Notes: generated by a model from the letters alone, not told the origin. A stretch of DNA of 64,000 nucleotides from Fimenecus sp963590415 (GCA_963590415.1 CAVAPB010000013.1:1-64000), one strand, 5' to 3'; positions 26,524 to 35,939 are shown, counted from the first letter of the stretch. Made by a program: numbers and translations.

Positions 26524-28059
26524 ATGAGCAAAGTTGCTTTGGAATTAAAAGGCATTACAAAAAGATTCGGAACCATTGTTGCCAATCACAATGTCAGCCT
26601 GAGCGCGTATCAGGGAGAAATTCTTTCGTTGCTCGGGGAAAACGGAAGCGGCAAAACCACGCTTATGAATATGCTCTCGGGAATTTATTATCCGGACGAG
26701 GGTCAGATTTTTATAAACGGTGAGGAAACTGTCATCAGCTCTCCGAGAGACGCTTATGAGTGTAAAATAGGTATGATACATCAGCATTTTAAGCTTGTAG
26801 ATGTGTTTACCGCGGCTGAAAATATTGTCCTCGGACTTAAAGAAAAGGGCGGCTACAATATTAAAAAAGCTACGGAAAAGGTCTCAAAAATTGCCGAAAA
26901 GTACGGCTTTGATATTGATCCGAATAAAAAAATACACGAAATGTCCGTTTCCGAGAAGCAGACGGTTGAAATTATCAAGGTTCTTTACAGGGGTGCGGAT
27001 ATTCTGATCCTTGACGAGCCGACGGCTGTTTTAACCCCTCAGGAGACAACAAAGCTGTTTTCGGTTTTGCGTAATATGAAAGCCGACGGAAAAACAATAA
27101 TTATCATAACTCATAAGCTTCATGAGGTTTTGGCTTTGTCGGACAGAGTTTCGGTATTGAGAAAGGGCGAGTATATCGGCACGGTAATCACTTCCGAAAC
27201 AAATGAGAGCGAGCTTACCGAAATGATGGTCGGTAAAAAAATAACTCTCAACATTAACAGAACCGAGCCTAAGGAGCCTAAGGACAGAATAGTAGTTAAA
27301 AATTTGAATTGCGTCAACCGTGAGGGCGTTAAGGTGCTTGACGAGGTTTCGTTTACCGCCCGTTCCGGTGAAATTCTCGGCATTGCAGGTATTGCAGGCT
27401 CGGGTCAGCGCGAGCTGCTCGAGGCGATTGCCGGACTTCAGCATATAGAGCAGGGCGAAATCCTTTACAATGTTCCGAATTCCGATACGGTTGAAAATCT
27501 GCGGGACAAAACTCCGCTTCAGATTCGTTCCCTCGGTGTACGCCTTTCGTTTGTACCCGAGGACAGACTCGGTATGGGCCTTGTCGGCAATATGGATATT
27601 GTTGACAATATGCTTTTGAGAAGCTATAAAAAAGGCAAATCTCTTTTCCTGCAGAGGAAAGAACCTCAAAATCTCGCGGATGAGATTATAGAACAGCTTG
27701 AGGTTGTAACTCCGAGCGCAAACACACCGGTCAGAAGACTTTCCGGCGGTAATGTGCAAAAGGTTCTTGTCGGTCGTGAAATTGCGGCTGCACCCACTGT
27801 TTTGATGGCGGCATATCCCGTAAGAGGACTTGATATAAATTCTTCTTATATGATTTATAATCTCTTGAACCAGCAAAAGGAAAGAGGCGTTGCAGTCATT
27901 TTTGTCGGAGAGGATCTTGATGTTCTCATTGAGCTTTGCGACAGAATACTTGTAATCGGTTCTGGTAAAATTATGGGAACCCTTGACGGCAGAACTGCAA
28001 AGAAGGAAGAAATCGGTTATCTTATGACTAAAACGAGCGGAGGTGCAAACAATGAGTAA
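26524..28059 (+). CDS. nucleoside ABC transporter, double ATP-binding subunit (NupO-like)
   Basis: This 511-residue protein contains two ABC ATPase domains, like RbsA and NupO. The first (about 1-240) is complete: Walker A G-E-N-G-S-G-K-T-T near residue 38, signature region V-S-E-K-Q, and Walker B L-I-L-D-E-P-T-A. The second (about 255-505) is degenerate: its Walker A reads G-I-A-G-S-G-Q-R with no Lys, and its Walker B A-A-Y-P-V-R-G-L-D lacks the catalytic Glu, though the signature L-S-G-G-N is intact. This asymmetry is normal in the family. The ATPase drives nucleoside import with the two permeases that follow; its last codons overlap the next gene by 8 bp. Confidence 0.9.
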   Translation: MSKVALELKGITKRFGTIVANHNVSLSAYQGEILSLLGENGSGKTTLMNMLSGIYYPDEGQIFINGEETVISSPRDAYECKIGMIHQHFKLVDVFTAAENIVLGLKEKGGYNIKKATEKVSKIAEKYGFDIDPNKKIHEMSVSEKQTVEIIKVLYRGADILILDEPTAVLTPQETTKLFSVLRNMKADGKTIIIITHKLHEVLALSDRVSVLRKGEYIGTVITSETNESELTEMMVGKKITLNINRTEPKEPKDRIVVKNLNCVNREGVKVLDEVSFTARSGEILGIAGIAGSGQRELLEAIAGLQHIEQGEILYNVPNSDTVENLRDKTPLQIRSLGVRLSFVPEDRLGMGLVGNMDIVDNMLLRSYKKGKSLFLQRKEPQNLADEIIEQLEVVTPSANTPVRRLSGGNVQKVLVGREIAAAPTVLMAAYPVRGLDINSSYMIYNLLNQQKERGVAVIFVGEDLDVLIELCDRILVIGSGKIMGTLDGRTAKKEEIGYLMTKTSGGANNE

Positions 28060-29158
28060 ATCCTCAAAACGCAATCAGGAGCCTTTAATTCACATAACCA
28101 AAAGAAGCCATATGCCGGAGGGTAAGGCTTGGGGAATCCGTATTTTGGCAATTGTAATTTCGTTGCTCGTTTCTTCTCTGGTTATTATTCTTCTGACGCA
28201 TTACAACCCGGTTCAGGTGTTCAAGGCGATGGTAACCGGTAACTTCGGCTCAATGACAAAGATAAAGTCTCTTTTCCAAAATCTTGCAATGCTTCTCTGC
28301 ATTTCACTTGCGGTTACACCGGCGTTTAAAATGAAATTCTGGAACCTCGGAGCCGAGGGACAGGTGCTTGTCGGCGGACTTGCTTCGGCGGCGTGTATGT
28401 TTTATATAAAGGATTCCATACCGAATGCATTGCTTATATTTATAATGCTTGCCGCAAGCGTGGCAGCAGGCATTGTTTGGGGAGTTATCCCGGCGATTTT
28501 CAAGGCAAAATGGAACGCCAACGAAACTCTGTTCACCCTTATGATGAACTATGTTGCAATCCAGCTTGTATCGTTTTGTATTATGTATTGGGTTCCGAGC
28601 GGCTCGGCGGTTATGGGCGTTATCAATATGAGCTCACAGGCAGGTTGGTTACCTAATCTGTTCGGTCAGAAATACCTCATAAATATACTCACAGTTGCCG
28701 TGCTTACCGTATTTTTATATGTTTATCTTAAATACAGCAAGCAGGGATATGAAATAACCGTTGTCGGTGAAAGCGAGAATACTGCGAGATATATCGGTAT
28801 TGATGTTAAAAAGGTTATTATCCGTACAATGGTACTTTCCGGTGCAATGTGCGGTCTTGCAGGATTTTTACTCGTTTCCGGCACAAACCACACCATTACC
28901 AAGAATACGGCAGGCGGTATGGGCTTTACTGCCGTTATGGTATCGTGGCTGGCAAAGTTTAATCCCGCAATTATGGTTCTTACATCGTTCCTTATTGTAT
29001 TCCTTCAAAAGGGAGCGGGCGAAATTGCCACCGTGTGCCGTTTGAACGAAAGCATTTCCGATATATTGACGGGCATAATAATTTTCTTCATTATCGGCAG
29101 CGAGTTCTTTATAAACTACAAAATCAATTTCAGATCAAAGCACAAGGAGGTTAAATAA
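28052..29158 (+). CDS. nucleoside ABC transporter permease 1 (NupP-like)
   Basis: This 368-residue permease of the BPD_transp_2 type has about nine or ten membrane segments. The N-L-G-A-E-G-Q-V-L-V-G-G motif near residue 100 is the conserved cytoplasmic loop of RbsC/NupP proteins, and A-R-Y-I-G-I-D near residue 245 is the second typical loop. I start at 28052 because GGAGGTG lies just upstream, within the end of the ATPase gene. The stop codon overlaps the next start codon by one base. It forms a heterodimer with the next permease. Confidence 0.88.
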   Translation: MSKSSKRNQEPLIHITKRSHMPEGKAWGIRILAIVISLLVSSLVIILLTHYNPVQVFKAMVTGNFGSMTKIKSLFQNLAMLLCISLAVTPAFKMKFWNLGAEGQVLVGGLASAACMFYIKDSIPNALLIFIMLAASVAAGIVWGVIPAIFKAKWNANETLFTLMMNYVAIQLVSFCIMYWVPSGSAVMGVINMSSQAGWLPNLFGQKYLINILTVAVLTVFLYVYLKYSKQGYEITVVGESENTARYIGIDVKKVIIRTMVLSGAMCGLAGFLLVSGTNHTITKNTAGGMGFTAVMVSWLAKFNPAIMVLTSFLIVFLQKGAGEIATVCRLNESISDILTGIIIFFIIGSEFFINYKINFRSKHKEVK

Positions 29159-30141
29159 TGCTTACAACTATTTTGACTTTTATCAGTGCGGCGATTATCC
29201 AGAGCATACCTCTTCTTTACGGCTCGGTAGGCGAAATTATTACCGAAAAAAGCGGCAACTTAAACCTCGGTATTCCGGGTATAATGTATATGGGCGGTAT
29301 TTCCGGCATTATCGGCGGATATATTTATGAACATTCCGCAGAGAATCCGAATTCATTCCTTTTGGTGATTATTCCGTTGCTGTCTTCGCTTTTGGGCTCG
29401 GTTCTGCTTTCACTTGTTTACAGCTTCCTTACCATTACGCTTCGGGCAAACCAAAATGTTACGGGACTTGCTCTTACGACCTTCGGTGTCGGCATCGGCA
29501 ACTTTTTCGGCGGCTCTCTTTTAAGCCTTTTCGGGGAAACCGGATCGATTTCTCTTATTAAAACCGGACTTTGTTATAAGGCTTCTCTTCCGTTTGCAAG
29601 CAAGCTCGGACTTTTCGGTGAGACATTTCTTTCATTCGGATTTTTGGCTTATCTTGCGATTATAATCGCATTGGTGGCTTCGTTTGTTCTTAACAGAACG
29701 AGAGTGGGACTTAATCTCAGAGCGGTCGGTGAAAACCCCGCAACTGCGGATGCGGCAGGCATCAGCGTTACAAAGTATAAGTATCTTGCGACCTGTATAG
29801 GCGGTGCTATTGCAGGCTTGGGCGGTCTTTACTTCGTAATGGACTATACAAGCGGAGCGTGGACAAATAACGGCTTCGGAGACAGAGGCTGGCTTGCAGT
29901 CGCAATAGTTATTTTCGCAATTTGGAAGCCGAAATCTGCAATTCTCAGCTCCTTCCTTTTCGGCGGACTTTATATTATTTGCGTATATATTCCCGGACTT
30001 TCGTCTGCGGCAAAGGAGCTTATTAAGATGTTGCCTTATCTTGTTACGATAATCGTTCTCATCCTTATAAGCATCCGTCAGAAGAAAGAAAATCAGCCTC
30101 CGCAGAGCCTCGGACTTTCGTATTTCCGAGAGGAAAGATAA
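29158..30141 (+). CDS. nucleoside ABC transporter permease 2 (NupQ-like)
   Basis: This 327-residue permease pairs with the preceding one. It shows the N-L-G-I-P-G-I-M-Y-M-G-G loop near residue 38, the G-L-N-L-R-A-V-G-E-N-P-A-T-A-D-A-A-G-I motif near 185, and about eight hydrophobic segments. This is the standard second permease of BmpA/NupOPQ systems. It ends the operon and is followed by a terminator. Together with xpt and the BMP lipoprotein the locus forms a complete purine nucleoside capture and salvage unit. Confidence 0.88.
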   Translation: MLTTILTFISAAIIQSIPLLYGSVGEIITEKSGNLNLGIPGIMYMGGISGIIGGYIYEHSAENPNSFLLVIIPLLSSLLGSVLLSLVYSFLTITLRANQNVTGLALTTFGVGIGNFFGGSLLSLFGETGSISLIKTGLCYKASLPFASKLGLFGETFLSFGFLAYLAIIIALVASFVLNRTRVGLNLRAVGENPATADAAGISVTKYKYLATCIGGAIAGLGGLYFVMDYTSGAWTNNGFGDRGWLAVAIVIFAIWKPKSAILSSFLFGGLYIICVYIPGLSSAAKELIKMLPYLVTIIVLILISIRQKKENQPPQSLGLSYFREER

Positions 30142-30157
30142 TTTTACATTTAAGATT

Positions 30158-30186
30158 AAAGCATCAGCTCAGCTGATGCTTTTTTG
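30158..30186 (+). terminator. terminator of the nucleoside importer operon
   Basis: AAAGCATCA and TGATGCTTT flank the loop GCTCAGC. A T-run follows. Confidence 0.8.
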
Positions 30187-30239
30187 TATATTTTTCGCTC
30201 TTTTATTTATAATAAATACGAAGGGAAGGGAGGAGAAAA

Positions 30240-30695
30240 ATGACTCATTACGAGCTTTTGGGGAAAATTCTCAAAGATGTGCGGGAGGATATGTCCGACG
30301 ATGAAATGACCGAGCTTTTGCTTGAAAGCAAAATATCGCTTTCCGACGATAAAAAAATCACCTTCGGTCAGAAGGCTTCCGACAAGCTGGCGGAGTTTGC
30401 GGGAAGCTGGTTTTTTATAATAGCGTTTACGGCTTTTTTGATTATATGGATTTTAGCTAATGTGTATTTTCTCAAAAATCCCTTTGACCCGTATCCGTTT
30501 ATAATGCTTAACCTTGTTTTGTCGTGTGTTGCGGCAATTCAGGCGCCTCTTATTATGATGAGCCAAAAACGGCAGGAGCAAAAAGACAGAAACAGGGCGG
30601 AAAATGATTTCAAAGTCAATTTGAAATGCGAAATTATACTTGAAAATATGCACAGAAAATTAGATGAGCTGCTTGAATACCAAAGAAATGGGTAA
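30240..30695 (+). CDS. DUF1003 family membrane protein
   Basis: This 151-residue protein has a soluble N-terminal part of about 55 residues, two membrane helices (near 57-78 and 90-110), and a charged C-terminal tail. The order F-A-G-S-W-F-F-I, then I-W-I-L-A-N, then F-D-P-Y-P-F-I-M-L-N-L-V-L-S, then A-I-Q-A-P-L-I-M-M-S-Q-x-R is the DUF1003 signature. The function is unknown. A strong GGGAGGAG ribosome binding site precedes the ATG. The gene appears monocistronic. Confidence 0.9.
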   Translation: MTHYELLGKILKDVREDMSDDEMTELLLESKISLSDDKKITFGQKASDKLAEFAGSWFFIIAFTAFLIIWILANVYFLKNPFDPYPFIMLNLVLSCVAAIQAPLIMMSQKRQEQKDRNRAENDFKVNLKCEIILENMHRKLDELLEYQRNG

Positions 30696-30755
30696 AATTT
30701 GTCAAAGATAATAAAAATTTGCCGATTTGAGTTAAATTATCGTGCTAATGTCGAA

Positions 30756-30783
30756 TTGAAAAAATCGGGATAAATGATAAAAT
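30756..30783 (+). promoter_or_regulatory. sigma-A promoter of the Cof-type phosphatase gene
   Basis: TTGAAA (30756-30761) and TAAAAT (30778-30783) have a 16-bp spacer. Confidence 0.6.
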
Positions 30784-30799
30784 ATAGAACGGTGATTAA

Positions 30800-31603
30800 A
30801 TGAGTATTAAACTTGTGGTAAGCGACATTGACGGCACTCTTGTCAATTCAAAAAAAGAGCTCTTGCCCGAAACAAAGAGCGCAATAGATGAATTCATAAA
30901 TAAAGGCGGCATTTTCGCCATAGCCTCCGGCAGACCGAGCAAGGGTATTGAAAGATATATAAATGAGCTTGATTTGTGCAACAGGGGCGGATATATTATT
31001 TCATATAACGGTTCGAGAATTACCGATTTGCATACGGGAAAGCTTGTATATCAGAAAAACATCGAGGTTGAACAGGTCAAGGAGATAATTGATATTGCAG
31101 ACTCTCTCGGCGTGCCTCTTACTACCTATAAGGACGACATTGCAATAACGCAAAAGGCAAACGATAAGTATTTTGAACTTGAAATCGGTATAAATAAGCT
31201 TGAAGTTAAAAGGACGGACAATTTGCTTGAAGAGATTAAGTATCCCGTACCTAAATTTCTGATAACGGGCGAGCCCAAACTGCTTGAAAAAGCTGAAATT
31301 GAAATGAGCGAAAAGCTTAAGGGCGTCACGATTTTTCGTTCCGAGCCCTTCTTTTTGGAGGTTGCTCCGAAAAATATGAACAAAGGTGTGGCTCTGTGTG
31401 AGCTCGGTAAGTATCTGAAGCTTGACCGCTCGGAAATTATGGCTTGCGGCGACGGCTATAATGATGTTACGCTTGTTGAAAGGGCAGGTATCGGCGTTGC
31501 AATGAAAAACGCACAGCGTCCCGTGCTTGAAGCCGCCGACTATATAACCGACTCCAACGAAAACAACGGCGTCGGTAAGGCAATTGAAAAATTCGCATTA
31601 TAA
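30800..31603 (+). CDS. Cof-type HAD-IIB family hydrolase
   Basis: This 267-residue cytosolic phosphatase has HAD motif I (V-V-S-D-I-D-G-T-L-V, residues 6-15), motif II (A-I-A-S-G-R-P, near 39), motif III Lys near 195 (M-N-K-G-V-A-L), and motif IV (A-C-G-D-G-Y-N-D-V, near 214). The large C2B cap between residues about 85 and 190 places it in the Cof/YidA subfamily, which dephosphorylates sugar phosphates and flavin- or PLP-type phosphates. The exact substrate is not predictable. It stands between two terminators with its own promoter. Confidence 0.88.
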   Translation: MSIKLVVSDIDGTLVNSKKELLPETKSAIDEFINKGGIFAIASGRPSKGIERYINELDLCNRGGYIISYNGSRITDLHTGKLVYQKNIEVEQVKEIIDIADSLGVPLTTYKDDIAITQKANDKYFELEIGINKLEVKRTDNLLEEIKYPVPKFLITGEPKLLEKAEIEMSEKLKGVTIFRSEPFFLEVAPKNMNKGVALCELGKYLKLDRSEIMACGDGYNDVTLVERAGIGVAMKNAQRPVLEAADYITDSNENNGVGKAIEKFAL

Positions 31604-31606
31604 GTG

Positions 31607-31645
31607 AGCGCTTTGTATCTTGTTTATGATACAGAGCGCTTTTTG
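31607..31645 (+). terminator. terminator of the Cof-type phosphatase gene
   Basis: The arms AGCGCT-TTGTATC and GATACAGAGCGCT are followed by five T. Confidence 0.75.
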
Positions 31646-31763
31646 CGCTTTGATTACGAATTTGTTTTATGCGAAAAGTTTTACAACGATTTTACATTGA
31701 AGCTCTATGCAAAGGGAGCGGCTGTGTATTATAATTACATTATAAAAATACGGGAGTGATATT

Positions 31764-32435
31764 GTGATATATTGTGTTGAGGACGATAACGGTATCCGTG
31801 ATTTGATGATATATACCCTGAACGCGTCCGGCTTTGAAGCTAAGGGCTTTTCGCAGGCAGAGGAATTTTATGCGGCGCTTAAAAACGAAATGCCGGAGCT
31901 TGTTATGCTTGATATTATGCTTCCCGGGGAGGACGGAATATCAATCCTAAAAAAGCTTCGTGCAGACAGCGCCACAAGGAATTTGCCCGTGATAATGGCG
32001 AGCGCAAGAGGTATGGAATACGACAAGGTGCTCGGACTCGACAACGGTGCGGACGACTACATAGCAAAGCCGTTCGGTATGATGGAAATGGTGTCGAGAG
32101 TTAAAGCAGTTTTGAGAAGATGCGAAAAAAAGTCTGCCGAATCGGCAAGGGCAGGTAATATCGAAATTGACAGTGAACGCCACAAGGTAAAGGTCAATGG
32201 CGATGAGGTAACGCTTACGCTAAAGGAATTTGAGCTTCTGAAGCTGCTTTGTGAAAATGAGGGCGTTGTGTTTTCAAGGGAAAAGCTTTTGGCTAAGATA
32301 TGGGGCATTGATTTTATGGGCGAGACAAGAACGGTTGATGTGCATATAGGAACGCTCCGAACAAAACTCGGCAAAGCCGGAGATATGATTGAAACGGTAA
32401 GAGGCGTGGGCTACAGATTGGAGGCAAAAGAGTGA
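31764..32435 (+). CDS. PhoB/OmpR-family response regulator
   Basis: This 223-residue regulator has a receiver domain (1 to about 115) with the acidic pair Glu6-Asp7-Asp8, phosphoacceptor Asp50 (M-L-D-I-M-L-P-G) and Lys near 101 (I-A-K-P-F-G). It is followed by a winged-helix DNA-binding domain (about 128-222; L-T-L-K-E-F-E-L-L and V-D-V-H-I-G-T-L-R-T-K-L). The start is GTG at 31764 with GGGAG ahead. The stop overlaps the histidine kinase start by 4 bp. The downstream Na/phosphate symporter gene suggests the pair senses phosphate supply, like PhoP-PhoR. Confidence 0.9.
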   Translation: MIYCVEDDNGIRDLMIYTLNASGFEAKGFSQAEEFYAALKNEMPELVMLDIMLPGEDGISILKKLRADSATRNLPVIMASARGMEYDKVLGLDNGADDYIAKPFGMMEMVSRVKAVLRRCEKKSAESARAGNIEIDSERHKVKVNGDEVTLTLKEFELLKLLCENEGVVFSREKLLAKIWGIDFMGETRTVDVHIGTLRTKLGKAGDMIETVRGVGYRLEAKE

Positions 32436-34120
32436 AAAAACAGATATTCCGCTCGATTTTTATAACCTCGGCGGCTGTCCTTTTGTCCTGTGTGTTTATC
32501 TTTTTTATTGCTTTGTACGCTTATTTTTCCGATTTCCAAATGCGGCAGTTAAGATCGGCTGCGGAAATAGCCGCTGATGCCGTAGAAGCCGGCGGAATTG
32601 AATGTATAGAAAATTCCGAATATTCCGATTACAGAATTACATATATATCTTCCGACGGCTCTGTGCTGTATGACAGCAAGGCGGGAAGCGTAACAGGCGA
32701 AAACTATCTTGAGCGTGAGGAGATAAGCAAGGCACTTTCGGAGGGCGTCGGTGAGAGCTCACGCTATTCGGATACTCTTATGCAACGCCAGCTCTACTGT
32801 GCAAAGAGGCTTTCAGACGGCTCTGTGCTGCGTTTGGCGTCAGAGCACCTGACATGGTGGACTTTGATTTACGGAATGCTGCAACCGATTTTTGCGGTTG
32901 CACTGATTGCTCTTATACTTTCAATTTTACTTTCGTTGAGGCTTTCAAAAAAGATTGTTGCTCCGCTCAATTCGCTCAATACTGAAAATTCGTCGGACAA
33001 GCCTGCGTATGAGGAACTCTCGCCTTTGGTCAGCCGTATCGGCGCACAGCAGGATCAGCTTAAAAAACAGAAAAAAGAGCTTGAACGCAAAAAAGAAGAA
33101 TTCAACACCGCAACCGAGAATATGGCTGAGGGGATTGTAGTGCTCAATAAAAGCGGTGCGGTTCTCAGTATCAACGGATCTGCCTGTAAAACGCTCGGAA
33201 TAACCAAGTACAGTATAGGAAAAGACCTGCTTTTGTTCAATAACAGCGAGAAGCTTCAAGCTTTGCTCAAAAAGGCAGGTAACGGCGAGCATGCGGAAAA
33301 AACAGTGCCCATTGACGGCAAGAACTATCAGTTTAATGCAAATCCCGTAATTACAAACGGAAAGGTTAGGGGAATTACGCTTGTAATCTTTGATATTACG
33401 GAAAAAGAAAAGGCTGAGGCTGCAAGGCGCGAGTTTACAGCAAATGTCTCACACGAGCTTAAAACGCCTTTGCAGACTATATCGGGCTGCGCCGAATTGC
33501 TTGCGGGCGGTATGGTGAAAAATGACGATATACCTAAGTTTGCGGATAAAATTCACTCCGAAGCCATTAGGATGATTTCAATGGTGGAGGATATAATAAA
33601 GCTGTCGCATCTTGATGAACAAAATATCGGGCTGCAGTGGCAGACCGTTGATTTGTACGAGACTGCAAAAAGCGTCACGGAGCGTCTGGCGCACATTGCG
33701 AAGAAGAGGGATATAGCGTTTGAGCTTGTCGGGAAACAGACGGAAATAACCGCAATACCTCAGCTGATAGATGAAATAGTATATAATCTCTGCGATAATG
33801 CGATAAAATATAATCACGACGGCGGTAGAGTTAAAATTGAAGCGGAAAATCACGAAAATTCGGCAGCGCTTTGCGTCAGCGACACGGGAATAGGAATACC
33901 CGAAAATGAACGGGAAAGAATTTTCGAACGCTTCTATATGGTCGACAAAAGCCATTCAAAGGAAATCGGCGGAACAGGTCTCGGCCTTTCCATAGTCAAG
34001 CACGCCGCAATTATTCACGGTGCCGAAATAGATGTTAAAAGCGAGTTCGGTAAAGGCACTTCAATTACCGTAACATTTCCTAAAACGGATGCGGTACGGA
34101 GTAACGGAAATTTTACCTGA
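32432..34120 (+). CDS. PhoR-like sensor histidine kinase
   Basis: This 562-residue membrane kinase has a membrane helix at the N-terminus (about 8-30), an extracellular sensor of about 110 residues, a second helix (about 150-172), a short HAMP-like coiled linker with a K-K-Q-K-K-E-L-E-R-K-K-E heptad stretch, and a PAS domain (about 220-325). A HisKA domain with His340 in S-H-E-L-K-T-P-L follows, then a HATPase domain with N, G1 (D-T-G-I-G-I-P) and G2 (G-G-T-G-L-G-L-S) boxes. This layout is that of PhoR/WalK-like kinases. It is translationally coupled to the response regulator. Confidence 0.9.
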   Translation: MKKQIFRSIFITSAAVLLSCVFIFFIALYAYFSDFQMRQLRSAAEIAADAVEAGGIECIENSEYSDYRITYISSDGSVLYDSKAGSVTGENYLEREEISKALSEGVGESSRYSDTLMQRQLYCAKRLSDGSVLRLASEHLTWWTLIYGMLQPIFAVALIALILSILLSLRLSKKIVAPLNSLNTENSSDKPAYEELSPLVSRIGAQQDQLKKQKKELERKKEEFNTATENMAEGIVVLNKSGAVLSINGSACKTLGITKYSIGKDLLLFNNSEKLQALLKKAGNGEHAEKTVPIDGKNYQFNANPVITNGKVRGITLVIFDITEKEKAEAARREFTANVSHELKTPLQTISGCAELLAGGMVKNDDIPKFADKIHSEAIRMISMVEDIIKLSHLDEQNIGLQWQTVDLYETAKSVTERLAHIAKKRDIAFELVGKQTEITAIPQLIDEIVYNLCDNAIKYNHDGGRVKIEAENHENSAALCVSDTGIGIPENERERIFERFYMVDKSHSKEIGGTGLGLSIVKHAAIIHGAEIDVKSEFGKGTSITVTFPKTDAVRSNGNFT

Positions 34121-34122
34121 AT

Positions 34123-34165
34123 TTTACATAAATCTTTTATAAATTTGATGTTCATATGGTATCTT
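34123..34165 (+). promoter_or_regulatory. possible pho box and -10 region of the Na/phosphate symporter gene
   Basis: Two 7-mers, TTTACAT (34123-34129) and CTTTTAT (34134-34140), each followed by AAAT, are spaced 11 bp apart. This is the period of PhoB/PhoP direct repeats (CTGTCAT plus four A/T). A weaker third unit follows at 34145. TATCTT (34160-34165) could be the -10 box and no -35 box is seen, as in activator-dependent pho promoters. Confidence 0.45.
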
Positions 34166-34199
34166 TGCTTTGGAAAAAGGAGAGAAGTGCCATATGAAC
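34150..34199 (+). repeat. 10-bp inverted repeat spanning the symporter start codon
   Basis: GTTCATATGG (34150-34159) is exactly complementary to CCATATGAAC (34190-34199), which contains the ATG start codon at 34194. A hairpin would bury the start codon and enclose the ribosome binding site, provided transcription starts upstream of 34150. Confidence 0.5.
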
Positions 34200-35939
34200 A
34201 TTTTTGATTTTTTATCGCTTGTCGGAGGCTTATGTCTGTTCCTGTTCGGAATGAATGTTATGGGACAGGCGTTGGAGCGCCGTGCCGGAGGCAGACTTAA
34301 AAATCTGCTCGGTAAGCTCACAAGGAACAAAACGACCGGGCTTTTAACAGGCCTCGGAGTTACCGCCGTCATACAAAGCTCTTCGGCAACAACGGTTATG
34401 GTAGTGGGATTTGTTAACTCGGGGCTTATGACATTAAAGCAATCGATAAATGTCATAATGGGTGCAAATATCGGAACGACCGTTACCGCATGGATTTTGA
34501 GCCTTGCCGGCATAGATTCGGATAATACCTTTGTATCTCTGCTTAAGCCGTCATCATTTACACCGATTCTCGCACTTGTGGGAATAATTCTCTATATGTT
34601 TTGCAAAAGCGACAGAAAAAAAGACAGCGGAATGATAATGCTCGGCTTTGCCACGCTGATGTTCGGTATGGAAGCCATGTCGTCATCTGTTGCCGGACTC
34701 CAATACGATGAGAGCTTTCAAAAAATGTTTTTAATGTTTTCCAATCCGATATTGGGAGTGCTTGTCGGTACTCTTCTGACTGCGATTATTCAGTCAAGCT
34801 CGGCATCTGTCGGAATTTTGCAGGCGCTTGCTTCAACAGGAGCTGTTCCTTACGGCTCGGCAGTACCGATAATAATGGGTCAGAATATAGGAACATGTGT
34901 AACCGCGTTGATTTCTTCCGTCGGTGCAAACAAAAACGCAAAGCGTGCTGCGATGGTGCATCTTTCCTTTAATGTAATCGGAACAGTAGTATGGCTGTCG
35001 GTTTACTGTATAGTAAAGGCGGCTTTCAAGCCTGCCGTTCTTTCAGAACCGGCGTCGCTTTTCGGTATTGCGGTTGTGCACACCGTTTTTAATGTGCTTT
35101 GTACGCTGCTTATGCTTCCTTTGGGAAATGTGCTTGAAAAGCTTGTATGCTTTATTGTGCCGGACAGTAAGAAAAAGGAGGCTTATAACGAGCTTGACGA
35201 AAGACTGCTTGTTACGCCGTCGTTGGCTATTGAACAGAGCAAAACGGTTGCCGTGAAAATGGCTGAATTTTCCAAATTCGCATTAAGCGATTCCGTAAAA
35301 AGCTTTACGGGATATTCAAATGATTTGGCTCGCAGTATTCGTGAAAAAGAAAAAGCTTGCGATAAATTTGAGGATATACTCGGAACATATTTGATTAAAA
35401 TAAGCGCTTCGAAGCTTGATAATGAGCAGAGCGAAGAAACTACAGCACTTCTCAAGCAAATAGGAGATTTTGAGCGGATATCGGATCATGCGGTAAATAT
35501 TCTCGAGTCGGCTGAGGAACTCAGAGACAAGAGGCTTACGCTGACGGAGGAAGCACTAAGAGAGTTTGACATTATTACATCTGCGGTGGAGGAGGTTATT
35601 TCGCTTGCGATTCGTGCTTTTGAAAGCGAAAATCTTGAAATTGCAAGGGAGGTCGAACCGCTTGAAGATGTTGTCGATGATTTGAAGGAACAACTCAGAA
35701 CAAGACATATTCTTCGTATGCAGGAGGGTAAATGCAGTCCGGAGGTTGGTTTTGTATGGTCGGATTTATTGACAAATCTTGAGCGCGTCAGCGACCACTG
35801 CTCTAATATCGCCTGCTGCGTGCTCGAAAGAAACAGACATAATCTTAACATCCATGAGACGCTTAAAGCCGTGAAATCGGAGAATGCGGATTATCGTGAC
35901 AAATATATAATGTACTCGGAAAAATACAAAATCGGCTGA
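34194..35939 (+). CDS. Na/Pi-cotransporter family protein with C-terminal PhoU domain
   Basis: This 581-residue protein has the PNaS fold: two inverted repeats each carrying the Q-S-S motif (I-Q-S-S-S-A-T-T near residue 60 and I-Q-S-S-S-A-S-V near 200) within about eight or nine membrane helices (to about 330). A cytosolic helical PhoU-like domain follows (about 360-550). It moves phosphate with sodium; the PhoU part probably regulates it. I start at 34194 behind AAAGGAGAG; the TTG at 34170 is upstream of that ribosome binding site. Its place directly after the PhoB/PhoR-like pair and its candidate pho box suggest control by phosphate limitation. Confidence 0.88.
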   Translation: MNIFDFLSLVGGLCLFLFGMNVMGQALERRAGGRLKNLLGKLTRNKTTGLLTGLGVTAVIQSSSATTVMVVGFVNSGLMTLKQSINVIMGANIGTTVTAWILSLAGIDSDNTFVSLLKPSSFTPILALVGIILYMFCKSDRKKDSGMIMLGFATLMFGMEAMSSSVAGLQYDESFQKMFLMFSNPILGVLVGTLLTAIIQSSSASVGILQALASTGAVPYGSAVPIIMGQNIGTCVTALISSVGANKNAKRAAMVHLSFNVIGTVVWLSVYCIVKAAFKPAVLSEPASLFGIAVVHTVFNVLCTLLMLPLGNVLEKLVCFIVPDSKKKEAYNELDERLLVTPSLAIEQSKTVAVKMAEFSKFALSDSVKSFTGYSNDLARSIREKEKACDKFEDILGTYLIKISASKLDNEQSEETTALLKQIGDFERISDHAVNILESAEELRDKRLTLTEEALREFDIITSAVEEVISLAIRAFESENLEIAREVEPLEDVVDDLKEQLRTRHILRMQEGKCSPEVGFVWSDLLTNLERVSDHCSNIACCVLERNRHNLNIHETLKAVKSENADYRDKYIMYSEKYKIG

